NCBI GenBank assembly: GCA_012845835.1
Contig: JABAKD010000009.1
Span: 559,324-623,323 of the forward strand
Length of the DNA: 64,000 bases
Origin: Undaria pinnatifida
Lineage: Eukaryota > Sar > Phaeophyceae > Laminariales > Alariaceae
Direction of reading: 5' to 3'
Part shown: positions 1-12,500 of the stretch, one piece after another
Layout: every line of letters begins with the position of its first letter
Position numbering within the stretch: position 1 is the first letter of the stretch
The notes under the pieces: model-generated
What the model saw: the letters and a program-made list of their open reading frames with translations, nothing else
Told to the model about the DNA's origin: nothing
Databases searched by the model: none
Made by a program: the position numbers and the translations under genes

Positions 1-3000
1 AACGCCAGAACAACCAGCCACGCTGGAGGGTATCCCCGGCGACGCTGGAGAGTCCTGCGAACTCGAGAATATCGTGCGGCACGGGCAACGCCTGCAACAC
101 TCGTCCGCAATATACTCGCCAACCAGACGCGCCCTGTACCGCTAGCAGCTCCAGACGGTATAAAGTGATATTGAAAATATATATATATATTTCAATAAAT
201 ATCGTGCGGCGGAGGCCAATCTCGTCGTAAGCCAACCGCCGAAACAGCAGCGCTGCATATAGCTGGCAACCCGAGAGAGCCCTGCCACGTTGAAGGGTAT
301 TCCCGGCGACGACTGAGGGGCCTGCGAAACTCGAAAATATCGTGCGGCACAGGCAACGCCTGTAGCACTTAACCTCAATGTTTTTGCCAAACAGCGGCGC
401 TGTATTCCGCTGGCAGGTCCAGACGGTAAAAATTAATATTCAAAATATATATATATAATATAAAATTTTGAAACATATATCGTGTGACATAGGCAGAGGT
501 AGGCTTGTCGTAAGCCAACCGCCGAAGCAGCAGCGCATACAGCTATCAACGCCGGAAAGCCTCGTCACGTTGGACGACATATCGGCGACGCTGGAGAGTC
601 CTGCGAACTCGAGAATATCGTGCGGCACGGGCAACGCCTGTAACACTTGTCCTCAATATACTCGCCAACCAGCCACGCTGTATACCGCTAGCAGCTCCAG
701 ACGGTGTAAAGTGATATGGAAAATATATATATATATGTTTCAATAAATATCGTGCGGCGGAGGCAACCTCGTCGTAAGCCAACCGCCGAAACAGCAGCGC
801 TGCATATAGCGTGCAACGCCAGAAAGCCTTGCCACGTTTGACGGTATCTCGGCAACGCCGGATACAACTTCGAAACTCGAGAATATCGTGCGGCACGGGC
901 AACGCCTGTAGCCCTCATCCTCAGCGTACTCGCCAAACAGAAGCGCCTTGTACCGCTAGCAGCTCCAGGCGGTATAATGTAACATATATATATATATTTT
1001 CTTTCAGTTATATAAATATCGTGCGGTGGAGACAGGCTTATCGTAGACCAACCGCCAAAACAGCAACGCTGCATACAGGTGGCAACGCCAGAACAACCAG
1101 CCACGCTGGAGGGTATCCCCGGCGACGCTGGAGAGTCCTGCGAACTCGAGAATATCGTGCGGCACGGGCAACGCCTGCAACACTCGTCCGCAATATACTC
1201 GCCAACCAGACGCGCCTGTATACCGCTAGCAGCTCCAGACGGTATAAAGTGATATTGAAAATATATATATATATTTCAATAAATATCGTGCGGCGGAGGC
1301 AACCTCGTCGTAAGCCAACCGCCGAAACAGCAGCGCTGCATATAGCTGGCAACCCGAGAGAGCCCTGCCACGTTGAAGGGTATTCCCGGCGACGACTGAG
1401 GGGCCTGCGAAACTCGAAAATATCGTGCGGCACAGGCAACGCCTGTAGCACTTAACCTCAATGTTTTTGCCAAACAGCGGCGCTGTATTCCGCTGGCAGG
1501 TCCAGACGGTAAAAATAATATTCAAAATATATATATATATAATATAAAATTTTGAAACATATATCGTGTGACATAGGCAGAGGTAGGCTTGTCGTAAGCC
1601 AACCGCCGAAGCAGCAGCGCATACAGCTATCAACGCCGGAAAGCCTCGTCACGATGGACGACATATCGGCGACGCTGGAGAGTCCTGCGAACTCGAGAAT
1701 ATCGTGCGGCACGGGCAACGCCTGTAACACTTGTCCTCAATATACTCGCCAACCAGCCACGCTGTATACCGCTAGCAGCTCCAGACGGTGTAAAGTGATA
1801 TGGAAAATATATATATATATATGTTTCAATAAATATCGTGCGGCGGAGGCAAGCTCGTCGTAAGCCAACCGCCAAAAACAGCAGCGCTGCATATAGCGTG
1901 CAACGCCAGAAAGCCTTGCCACGTTTGACGGTATCTCGGCAACGCCGGATACAACTTCGAAACTCGAGAATATCGTGCGGCACGGGCAACGCCTGTAGCC
2001 CTCATCCTCAGCGTACTCGCCGAACAGCAGCGCCTTGTACCGCTAGCAGCTCTAGGCGGTATAATGTAACATATATATATATATATATTCTTTCAGTTAT
2101 ATAAATATCGTGCGGCGGAGACAGGCTTATCGTAGACCAACCGCCAAAACAGCAACGCTGCATACAGGTGGCAACGCCAGAACAACCAGCCACGCTGGAG
2201 GGTATCCCCGGCGACGCTGGAGAGTCCTGCGAACTCGAGAATATCGTGCGGCACGGGCAACGCCTGCAACACTCGTCCGCAATATACTCGCCAACCAGAC
2301 GCGCCCTGTACCGCTAGCAGCTCCAGACGGTATAAAGTGATATTGAAAATATATATATATATTTCAATAAATATCGTGCGGCGGAGGCAACCTCGTCGTA
2401 AGCCAACCGCCGAAACAGCAGCGCTGCATATAGCTGGCAACCCGAGAGAGCCCTGCCACGTTGAAGGGTTATCCCGGCGACGACTGAGGGGCCTGCGAAA
2501 CTCGAAAATATCGTGCGGCACAGGCAACGCCTGTAGCACTTAACCTCAATGTTTTTGCCAAACAGCGGCGCTGTATTCCGCTGGCAGGTCCAGACGGTAA
2601 AAATTAATATTCAAAATATATATATATAATATAAAATTTTGAAACATATATCGTGTGACATAGGCAGAGGTAGGCTTGTCGTAAGCCAACCGCCGAAGCA
2701 GCAGCGCATACAGCTATCAACGCCGGAAAGCCTCGTCACGTTGGACGACATATCGGCGACGCTGGAGAGTCCTGCGAACTCGAGAATATCGTGCGGCACG
2801 GGCAACGCCTGTAACACTTGTCCTCAATATACTCGCCAACCAGCCACGCTGTATACCGCTAGCAGCTCCAGACGGTGTAAAGTGATATGGAAAATATATA
2901 TATATATATGTTTCAATAAATATCGTGCGGCGGAGGCAAGCTCGTCGTAAGCCAACCGCCGAAACAGCAGCGCTGCATATAGCGTGCAACGCCAGAAAGC

Positions 3001-3640
3001 CTTGCCACGTTTGACGGTATCTCGGCAACGCCGGATACAACTTCGAAAATCGAGAATATCGTGCGGCACGGGCAACGCCTGTAGCCCTCATCCTCAGCGT
3101 ACTCGCCGAACAGCAGCGCCTTGTACCGCTAGCAGCTCTAGGCGGTATAATGTAACATATATATATATATTCTTTCAGTTATATAAATATCGTGCGGCGG
3201 AGACAGGCTTATCGTAGACCAACCGCCAAAACAGCAACGCTGCATACAGGTGGCAACGCCAGAACAACCAGCCACGCTGGAGGGTATCCCCGGCGACGCT
3301 GGAGAGTCCTGCGAACTCGAGAATATCGTGCGGCACGGGCAACGCCTGCAACACTCGTCCGCAATATACTCGCCAACCAGACGCGCCCTGTACCGCTAGC
3401 AGCTCCAGACGGTATAAAGTGATATTGAAAATATATATATATATATTTCAATAAATATCGTGCGGCGGAGGCAACCTCGTCGTAAGCCAACCGCCGAAAC
3501 AGCAGCGCTGCATATAGCTGGCAACCCCAGGGAGCCCTGCCACGTTGAAGGGTATTCCCGGCGACGACTGGGGGGCCTGCGAAACTCGAAAATATCGTGC
3601 GGCACAGGCAACGTCTGTAGCACTTAACCTCAACGTATTC
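1..3640. repeat. HOR type 1a (dimers d-a-b-c, early spacer variant)
   Basis: About three HOR copies in which the c dimer follows a GGAAAATATATAT spacer ending in GTTTCAATAAATATC. The a dimer's second half carries the variant CAATGTTTTTGCC (380, 1460, 2548). Copies are nearly identical apart from (AT)n length and a few substitutions, the signature of recent homogenisation. Confidence 0.85.
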
Positions 3641-6600
3641 GCCAAACAGCGGCGCTGTATTCCGCTGGCAGGTCCAGACGGTATAAAATAATATTCAAAA
3701 TATATATATAATTTTGATATTTTGAAATATATATCGTGTGACATAGGCAGAGGTAGGCTTGTCGTAAGCCAACCGCCGAAACAGCAGCGCTGCATACAGC
3801 TATCAACGCCGGAAATCCTCGTCACGTTGGACGATATCTCGGCGACGCCGGAGATGCCTGTAAAACTCGAGAATATCGTGCGGCACGGGCAACGCCTCTA
3901 GCTCTTATCCTCAGCGTACTCGCCTACCAGCCACGCTGTATACCGCTAGCAGCTTCATCAGGCGGTATAAGGTGATATTATATTTTTATTATTTTTATTG
4001 ATAAATATCGTGTGGCGGAGGCAACCTCGTCGTAAGCCAACCGCCGAAACAGCAGCGCTGCATATAGCGTGCAACGCCAAAAAGCCTTGCCACGTTGGAC
4101 GGTATCTCGGCAACGCCGGATACAACTTCGAAACTCGAGAATATCGTGCGACACGGGCAACGCCTGTAGCCCTCATCCTCAGCGTACTCGCCAAACAGAA
4201 GCGCCTTGTACCGCTAGCAGCTCCAGGCGGTATAATGTAATATATATATATATATATATATATTTCCCTTCAGTTACATAAATATCGTGCGGCGGAGACA
4301 GGCTTATCGTAGACCAACCGCCGAAACAGCAACGCTGCATACAGGTGGCAACGCCAGAACAACCAGCCACGCTGGAGGGTATCCCCGGCGACGCTGGGGA
4401 GTCCTGCGAACTCGAGAATATCGTGCGGCACGGGCAACGCCTGTAACACTTGTCCTTAATATACTCGCCAACCAGCCGCGCTGTATACCGCTAGCAGCTC
4501 CAGACGGTATAAAGTGATATTGAAAATATATATATATTTCAATAAATATCGTGCGGCGGAGGCAAGCTCGTCGTAAGCCAACCGCCGAAACAGCAGCGCT
4601 GCATATAGCTGGCAACCCCAGGGAGCCCTGCCACGTTGAAGGGTATTCCCGGCGACGACTGGGGGGCCTGCGAAACTCGAAAATATCGTGCGGCACAGGC
4701 AACGCCTGTAGCGCTTAACCTCAACGTATTCGCCAAACAGCGGCGCTGTATTCCGCTGGCAGGTCCAGACGGTATAAAATAATATTCAAAATATATAAAT
4801 AATTTTGATATTTTGAAATATATATCGTGTGACATAGGCAGAGGTAGGCTTGTCGTAAGCCAACCGCCGAAACAGCAGCGCTGCATACAGCTATCAACGC
4901 CAGAAATCCTCGTCACGTTGGACGATATCTCGGCGACGCCGGAGATGCCTGTAAAACTCGAGAATATCGTGCGGCACGGGCAACGCCTCTAGCTCTTATC
5001 CTCAGCGTACTCGCCTACCACCCACGCTGTATACCGCTAGCAGCTTCATCAGGCGGTATAAGGTGATATTATATTTTTATTATTTTTATTTTTAAATATC
5101 GTGTGGCGGAGGCAACCTCGTCGTAAGCCAACCGCCGAAACAGCAGCGCTGCATATAGCGTGCAACGCCGGAAAGCCTTGCCACGTTGGACGGTATCTCG
5201 GCAACGCCGGATACAACTTCGAAACTCGAGAATATCGTGCGACACGGGCAACGCCTGTAGCCCTCATCCTCAGCGTACTCGCTAAACAGCAGCGCCTTGT
5301 ACCGCTAGCAGCTCCAGGCGGTATAATGTAATATATATATATATATATTTCCCTTCAGTTATATAAATATCGTGCGGCGGAGACAGGCTTATCGTAGACC
5401 AACCGCCGAAACAGCAACGCTGCATACAGGTGGCCACGCCAAAACAACCAGCCACGCTGGAGGGTATCCCCGGCGACGCTGGAGAGTCCTGCGAACTCGA
5501 GAATATCGTGCGGCACGGGCAACGCCTGTAACACTTGTCCTTAATGTACTGGCCAACCAGCCGCGCTGTATACCGCTAGCAGCTCCAGACGGTATAAAGT
5601 GATATTGAAATTATATATATATATTTTTCAATAAATATCGTGCGGCGGAGGCAAGCTCGTCGTAAGCCAACCCCCGAAACAGCAGCGCGGCATATAGCTG
5701 GCAACCCCAGGGAGCCCTGCCACGTTGAAGGGTATTCCCGGCGACGACTGGGGGGCCTGCGAAACTCGAAAATATCGTGCGGCACAGGCAACGCCTGTAG
5801 CACTTAACCTCAACGTATTCGCCAAACAGCGGCGCTGTATTCCGCTGGCAGGTCCGGACGGTATAAAATAATATTCAAAATATATAAATAATTATGATAT
5901 TTTGAAATATATATCGTGTGACATAGGCAGAGGTAGGCTTGTCGTAAGCCAACCGCCGAAACAGCAGCGCTGCATACAGCTATCAACGCCGGAAATCCTC
6001 GTCGCGTTGGACGATATCTCGGCGACGCCGGAGATGCCTGTAAAACTCGAGAATATCGTGCGGCACGGGCAACGCCTCTAGCTCTTATCCTCAGCGTACT
6101 CGCCAACCACCCACGCTGTATACCGCTAGCAGCTTCAGGCGGTATAAGGTGATATTATATTTTTATTATTTTTTTTTTAAAATATCGTGTGGCGGAGGCA
6201 ACCTCGTCGTAAGCCAACCGCCGAAACATCAGCGCTGCATATAGCGTGCAACGCCAGAAAGCCTTGCCACGTTGGACGGTATCTCGGCAACGCCGGATAC
6301 AACTTCGAAAATCGAGAATATCGTGCGACACGGGCAACGCCTGTAGCCCTCATCCTCAGCGTACTCGCTAAACAGCAGCGCCTTGTACCGCTAGCAGCTC
6401 CAGGCGGTATAATGTAATATATATATATACATATATTTTCTTTCAGATATATAAATATCGTGCGGCGGAGACAGGCTTATCGTAGACCAACCGCCGAAAC
6501 AGCAACGCTGCATACAGGTGGCAACGCCAGAACAACCAGCCACGCTGGAGGGTATCCCCGGCGACGCTGGGGAGTCCTGCGAACTCGAGAATATCGTGCG

Positions 6601-8838
6601 GCACGGGCAACGCCTGTAACACTTGTCCTTAATATACTCGCCAACCAGCCGCGCTGTATACCGCTAGCAGCTCCAGACGGTATAAAGTGATATTGAAAAT
6701 ATATATATATTTTTCAATAAATATCGTGCGGCGGAGGCAAGCTCGTCGTAAGCCAACCGCCGAAACAGCAGCGCTGCATATAGCTGGCAACCCCAGGGAG
6801 CCCTGCCACGTTGAAGGGTATTCCCGGCGACGACTGGGGGGCCTGCGAAACTCGAAAATATCGTGCGGCACAGGCAACGCCTGTAGCGCTTAACCTCAAC
6901 GTATTCGCCAAACAGCGGCGCTGTATTCCGCTGGCAGGTCCAGACGGTATAAAATAATATTCAAAATATATAAATAATTTTGAAATTTTGAAATATATAT
7001 CGTGTGACATAGGCAGAGGTAGGCTTGTCGTAAGCCAACCGCCGAAACAGCAGCGCTGCATACAGCTATCAACGCCGGAAATCCTCGTCACGTTGGACGA
7101 TATCTCGGCGACGCCGGAGATGCCTGTAAAACTCGAGAATATCGTGCGGCACGGGCAACGCCTCTAGCTCTTATCCTCAGCGTACTCGCCTACCACCCAC
7201 GCTGTATACCGCTAGCAGCTTCATCAGGCGGTATAAGGTGATATTATATTTTTATTATTTTTATTTATAAATATCGTGTGGCGGAGGCAACCTCGTCGTA
7301 AGCCAACCGCCGAAACAGCAGCGCTGCATATAGCGTGCAACGCCGGAAAGCCTTGCCACGTTGGACGGTATCTCGGCAACGCCGGATACAACTTCGAAAC
7401 TCGAGAATATCGTGCGACACGGGCAACGCCTGTAGCCCTCATCCTCAGCGTACTCGCTAAACAGCAGCGCCTTGTACCGCTAGCAGCTCCAGGCGGTATA
7501 ATGTAATATATATATATATATATATATTTTCTTTCAGATATATAAATATCGTGCGGCGGAGACAGGCGTATCGTAGACCAACCGCCGAAACAGCAACGCT
7601 GCATACAGGTGGCAACGCCAGAACAACCAGCCACGCTGGAGGGTATCCCCGGCGACGCTGGGGAGTCCTGCGAACTCGAGAATATCGTGCGGCACGGGCA
7701 ACGCCTGTAACACTTGTCCTTAATATACTCGCCAACCAGCCGCGCTGTATACCGCTAGCAGCTCCAGACGGTATAAAGTGATATTGAAATTATATATATA
7801 TTTTTCAATAAATATCGTGCGGCGGAGGCAAGCTCGTCGTAAGCCAACCGCCGAAACAGCAGCGCTGCATAAAGCTGGCAACCCCAGGGAGCCCTGCCAC
7901 GTTGAAGGGTATTCCCGGCGACGACTGGGGGGCCTGCGAAACTCGAAAATATCGTGCGGCACAGGCAACGCCTGTAGCGCTTAACCTCAACGTATTCGCC
8001 AAACAGCGGCGCTGTATTCCGCTGGCAGGTCCAGACGGTATAAAATAATATTCAAAATATATAAATAATTTTGAAATTTTGAAATATATATCGTGTGACA
8101 TAGGCAGAGGTAGGCTTGTCGTAAGCCAACCGCCGAAACAGCAGCGCTGCATACAGCTATCAACGCCGGAAATCCTCGTCACGTTGGACGATATCTCGGC
8201 GACGCCGGAGATGCCTGTAAAACTCGAGAATATCGTGCGGCACGGGCAACGCCTCTAGCTCTTATCCTCAGCGTACTCGCCAACCACCCACGCTGTATAC
8301 CGCTAGCAGCTTCAGGCGGTATAAGGTGATATTATATTTTTATTATTTTTTTTTTAAAATATCGTGTGGCGGAGGCAACCTCGTCGTAAGCCAACCGCTG
8401 AAAAAGCAGCGCTGCATATAGCGTGCAACGCCAGAAAGCCTTGCCACGTTGGACGGTATCTCGGCAACGCCGGATACAACTTCGAAACTCGAGAATATCG
8501 TGCGACACGGGCAACGCCTGTAGCCCTCATCCTCAGCGTACTCGCTAAACAGCAGCGCCTTGTACCGCTAGCAGCTCCAGGCGGTATAATGTAATATATA
8601 TATATATATTTTCTTTCAGATATATAAATATCGTGCGGCGGAGACAGGCTTATCGTAGACCAACCGCCGAAACAGCAACGCTGCATACAGGTGGCAACGC
8701 CAGAACAACCAGCCACGCTGGAGGGTATCCCCGGCGACGCTGGGGAGTCCTGCGAACTCGAGAATATCGTGCGGCACGGGCAACGCCTGTAACACTTGTC
8801 CTTAATATACTCGCCAACCAGCCGCGCTGTATACCGCT
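3640..8838. repeat. HOR type 1b (d-a-b-c with changed c spacer)
   Basis: From about 3640 the a dimer's second half reads CAACGTATTCGCC instead of CAATGTTTTTGCC. The c spacer changes to a T-rich stretch (TATTTTTATTATTTTT) followed by ATATCGTGTGGCGG. About five HORs of 1085-1095 bp share these alleles, so the block was homogenised separately from the first 3.6 kb. Confidence 0.82.
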
Positions 8839-8935
8839 AGCGTGCATCACAGGCGACGCCTGTAGCACTTAACCTCAATGTTTTTGCCAAACAGCGGCGC
8901 TGTATTCCGCTGGTTGGTCAAGACGGTATAAAATA
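8838..8935. repeat. Recombinant satellite junction (d dimer fused to a dimer)
   Basis: At about 8840 the second half of a d dimer (ACCGCTAGC) jumps directly into the second half of an a dimer (GTGCATCACAGGC), removing about 200 bp and giving the 880-bp HOR interval. The acquired half carries CAATGTTTTTGCC, the allele typical of the 1a block more than 5 kb away and not of the adjacent 1b copies. Confidence 0.75.
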
Positions 8936-9507
8936 ATATTCAAAATATAAATAATTTTGAATATTTGAAATATATATCGTGTGACAGAGGCAGAGGTAGG
9001 CTTGTCGTAAGCCAACCGCCGAGGCAGCAGCGCTGCATACAGCTATCAACGCCGGAAATCCTCGTCACGTTGGACGACATCTCGGCGACGCCGGAGATGC
9101 CTGTAAAACTCGAGAATATCGTGCGGCACGGGCAACGCCTCTAGCTCTTATCCTCAGCGTACTCGCCAACCACCCACGCTGTATACCGCTAGCAGCTTCA
9201 GGCGGTATAAGGTGATATTATATTTTTTCTATTTTTTTATTTTTAAATCGTGTGGCGGAGGCAACCTCGTCGTAACCCAACCGCCGACACAGCAGCGCTG
9301 CATATAGCGTGCAACGCCAGAAAGCCTTGCCACGTTGGACGGTATCTCGGCAACGCCGGAGATAACTTCGAAACTCGAGAATATCGTGCGGCACGGGCAA
9401 CGCCTGTAGCCCTTATCCGCAGCGTACTCTCCAAACAGCAGCGCCTTGTACCGCTAGCAGCTATAGGCGGTATAATGTAATATATATATTTTCTTTGAGT
9501 TATATAA

Positions 9508-12500
9508 ATATCGTGCGGCGGAGACAGGCTTATCGTAGTCCAACCGCCGAAACAGCAGCGTTGCATATAGCTGGTCACGCCAGAAGACCAGCCCCACTGG
9601 GGGGTATCCTCGGCGACGCCGGAGATGCCTGTAAAAATCGGGAATATCGTGATGCACGGGCAACACCTGTAACACTTGTCCTCAACGTACTCGCCAAACA
9701 GCAGCGCTGGATACCGCTGGCAGCCCCAGGCGGTGTAACGTAATATTCGAAATATATAAATACTTTTGAAATTATAAAATATATATCGTGCGACAGAGGC
9801 AGAGGCAGGCTTGTCGTAAGCCAACCGCCGAAGCAGCAGCGCTGCATATAGCTGGCAACGCCAGAAAGCCTTGCCACGTTGGAGGGTATCTCGGCGACGC
9901 CGGAGATGACTGCGAAACTCGAGAATATCGTGCGGCACGGGCAACGCCTGTAGCACTTATTGTCAGCGTATTCACCAAAGAGCAGCGCGGTATACCCCTA
10001 GCAGCTCCAGGCGGTATAAAGTGATATTCAATTTTTTTTTTTTTAGTATAATAAACATCGTGCGGCAGAGGCAAACTCATCGTAGACCAACCGCCGAAAC
10101 AGCAGTGTTGCATATAGCTGGCCACGCCAGAAGACCAGCCCCGGTGGAGGGTGTCTCGGCGACGCCGGAAATGCCTGTAAAACTCGAGAATATCGTGAGG
10201 CACGGGCAACACCTGTAACATTTGTCCTCAACGTGCTCGCCAAACAGCAGCGCTGGATACCGCTGGCAGCTCCAGACGGTGTAACGTAATATTCAAAATA
10301 CATAAAAAAACTTTGAAATTGTGATATATATATATATCGTGCGACAGAGGCAGAGGCGGGCTTGTCGTAAGCCAACCGCCGAAATAGCAGCGCTGCATAT
10401 AGTGTGCAACGCCAGAAAGCCTTGCCACGTTGGACGGTATCTCGGCAACGCCGGAGATAACTTCGAAACTCGAGAATATCGTGCGGCACGGGCAACGCCT
10501 GTAGCCCTTATCCTCAGCCTACTCTCCAAACAGCAGCGCCTTGTACCGCTAGCAGCTATAGGCGGTATAATGTAATATATATATATATTCTTTCAGTTAT
10601 ATAAATATCGTGCGGCGGAGACAGGCTTATCGTAGTCCAACCGCCGAAACAGCAGCGTTGCATATAGCTGGTCACGCCAAAAGACCAGCCCCACTGGGGG
10701 GTATCCTCGGCGACGCCGGAGATGCCTGTAAAAATCGGGAATATCGTGATGCACGGGCAACACCTGTAACACTTGTCCTCAACGTACTCGCCAAACAGCA
10801 GCGCTGGATACCGCTGGCAGCCCCAGGCGGTGTAACGTAATATTCGAAATATATAAATACTTTTGAAATTATAAAATATATATCGTGCGACAGAGGCAGA
10901 GGCAGGCTTGTCGTAAGCCAACCGCCGAAGCAGCAGCGCTGCATATAGCTGGCAACGCCAGAAAGCCTTGCCACGTTGTAGGGTATCTCGGCGACGCCGG
11001 AGATGCCTGCGAAACTCGAGAATATCGTGCGGCACGGGCAACGCCTGTAGCACTTATTGTCAGCGTATTCACCAAAGAGCAGCACGGTATACCCCTAGCA
11101 GCTCCAGGCGGTATAAAGTGATATTCAATTATTTTTTTTTTAGTACAATAAACATCGTGCGGCAGAGGCAAACTCATCGTAGACCAACCGCCGAAACAGC
11201 AGTGTTGCATATAGCTGGCCACGCCAGAAGACCAGCCCCGGTGGAGGGTGTCTCGGCGACGCCGGAAATGCCTGTAAAACTCGAGAATATCGTGAGGCAC
11301 GGGCAACACCTGTAACATTTGTCCTCAACGTGCTCGCCAAACAGCAGCGCTGGATACCGCTGGCAGCTCCAGACGGTGTAACGTAATATTCAAAATACAT
11401 AAAAAAACTTTGAAATTGTGATATATATATATCCTGCGACAGAGGCAGAGGCGGGCTTGTCGTAAGCCAACCGCCGAAATAGCAGCGCTGCATATAGTGT
11501 GCAACGCCAGAAAGCCTTGCCACGTTGGACGGTATCTCGGCAACGCCGGAGATAACTTCGAAACTCGAGAATATCGTGCGGCACGGGCAACGCCTGTAGC
11601 CCTTATCCTCAGCCTACTCTCCAAACAGCAGCGCCTTGTACCGCTAGCAGCTATAGGCGGTATAATGTAATATATATATATTCTTTCAGTTATATAAATA
11701 TCGTGCGGCGGAGACAGGCTTATCGTAGTCCAACCGCCGAAACAGCAGCGTTGCATATAGCTGGTCACGCCAAAAGACCAGCCCCACTGGGGGGTATCCT
11801 CGGCGACGCCGGAGATGCCTGTAAAAATCGGGAATATCGTGATGCACGGGCAACACCTGTAACACTTGTCCTCAACGTACTCGCCAAACAGCAGCGCTAG
11901 ATACCGCTGGCAGCCCCAGGCGGTGTAACGTAATATTCGAAATATATAAATACTTTTGAAATTATAAAATATGTATCGTGCGACAGAGGCAGAGGCAGGC
12001 TTGTCGTAAGCCAACCGCCGAAGCAGCAGCGCTGCATATAGCTGGCAACGCCAGAAAGCCTTGCCACGTTGGAGGGTATCTCGGCGACGCCGGAGATGAC
12101 TGCGAAACTCGAGAATATCGTGCGGCACGGGCAACGCCTGTAGCTCTTATCCTCAGCGTACTCGCCAACCAGCCCCGCTGTATACCGCTAGCAGCTTCAG
12201 GCGGTATAAGGTGATATATATTTTTTTATAATTTTTTAATATAAAATCGTGCGGCGGAGGCAACCTCGTCGTAAGCCAACCGCCGAAACAGCAGCGCTGC
12301 ATATAGCGTGCAACGCCAGAAAGCCTTGCCACGTTAGACGGTATCTTGGCAACGCCGGAGATAACTTCGAAACTCGAGAATATCGTGCGGCACGGGCAAC
12401 GCCTGTAGCCCTCATCCTCATCTTACTCCATAAACAGCAGCGCCTTGTACCGCTAGCAGCTCCAGGCGGGATAATGTAATATATATATATATATATATTT

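Noticed and set aside
980-1012. TTTTCTTTCAG before the d dimer as a real splice acceptor
   Set aside because: It looks like an acceptor but recurs in every HOR with no exon or donor. It is a chance property of the spacer.
811-1455. Long open frames in the satellite, for example 214 codons here and 269 codons at 11325-12134 on minus
   Set aside because: Open frames occur in overlapping registers on both strands of every repeat copy, and lengths follow the repeat, not a protein. No start, family or third-position pattern supports translation.
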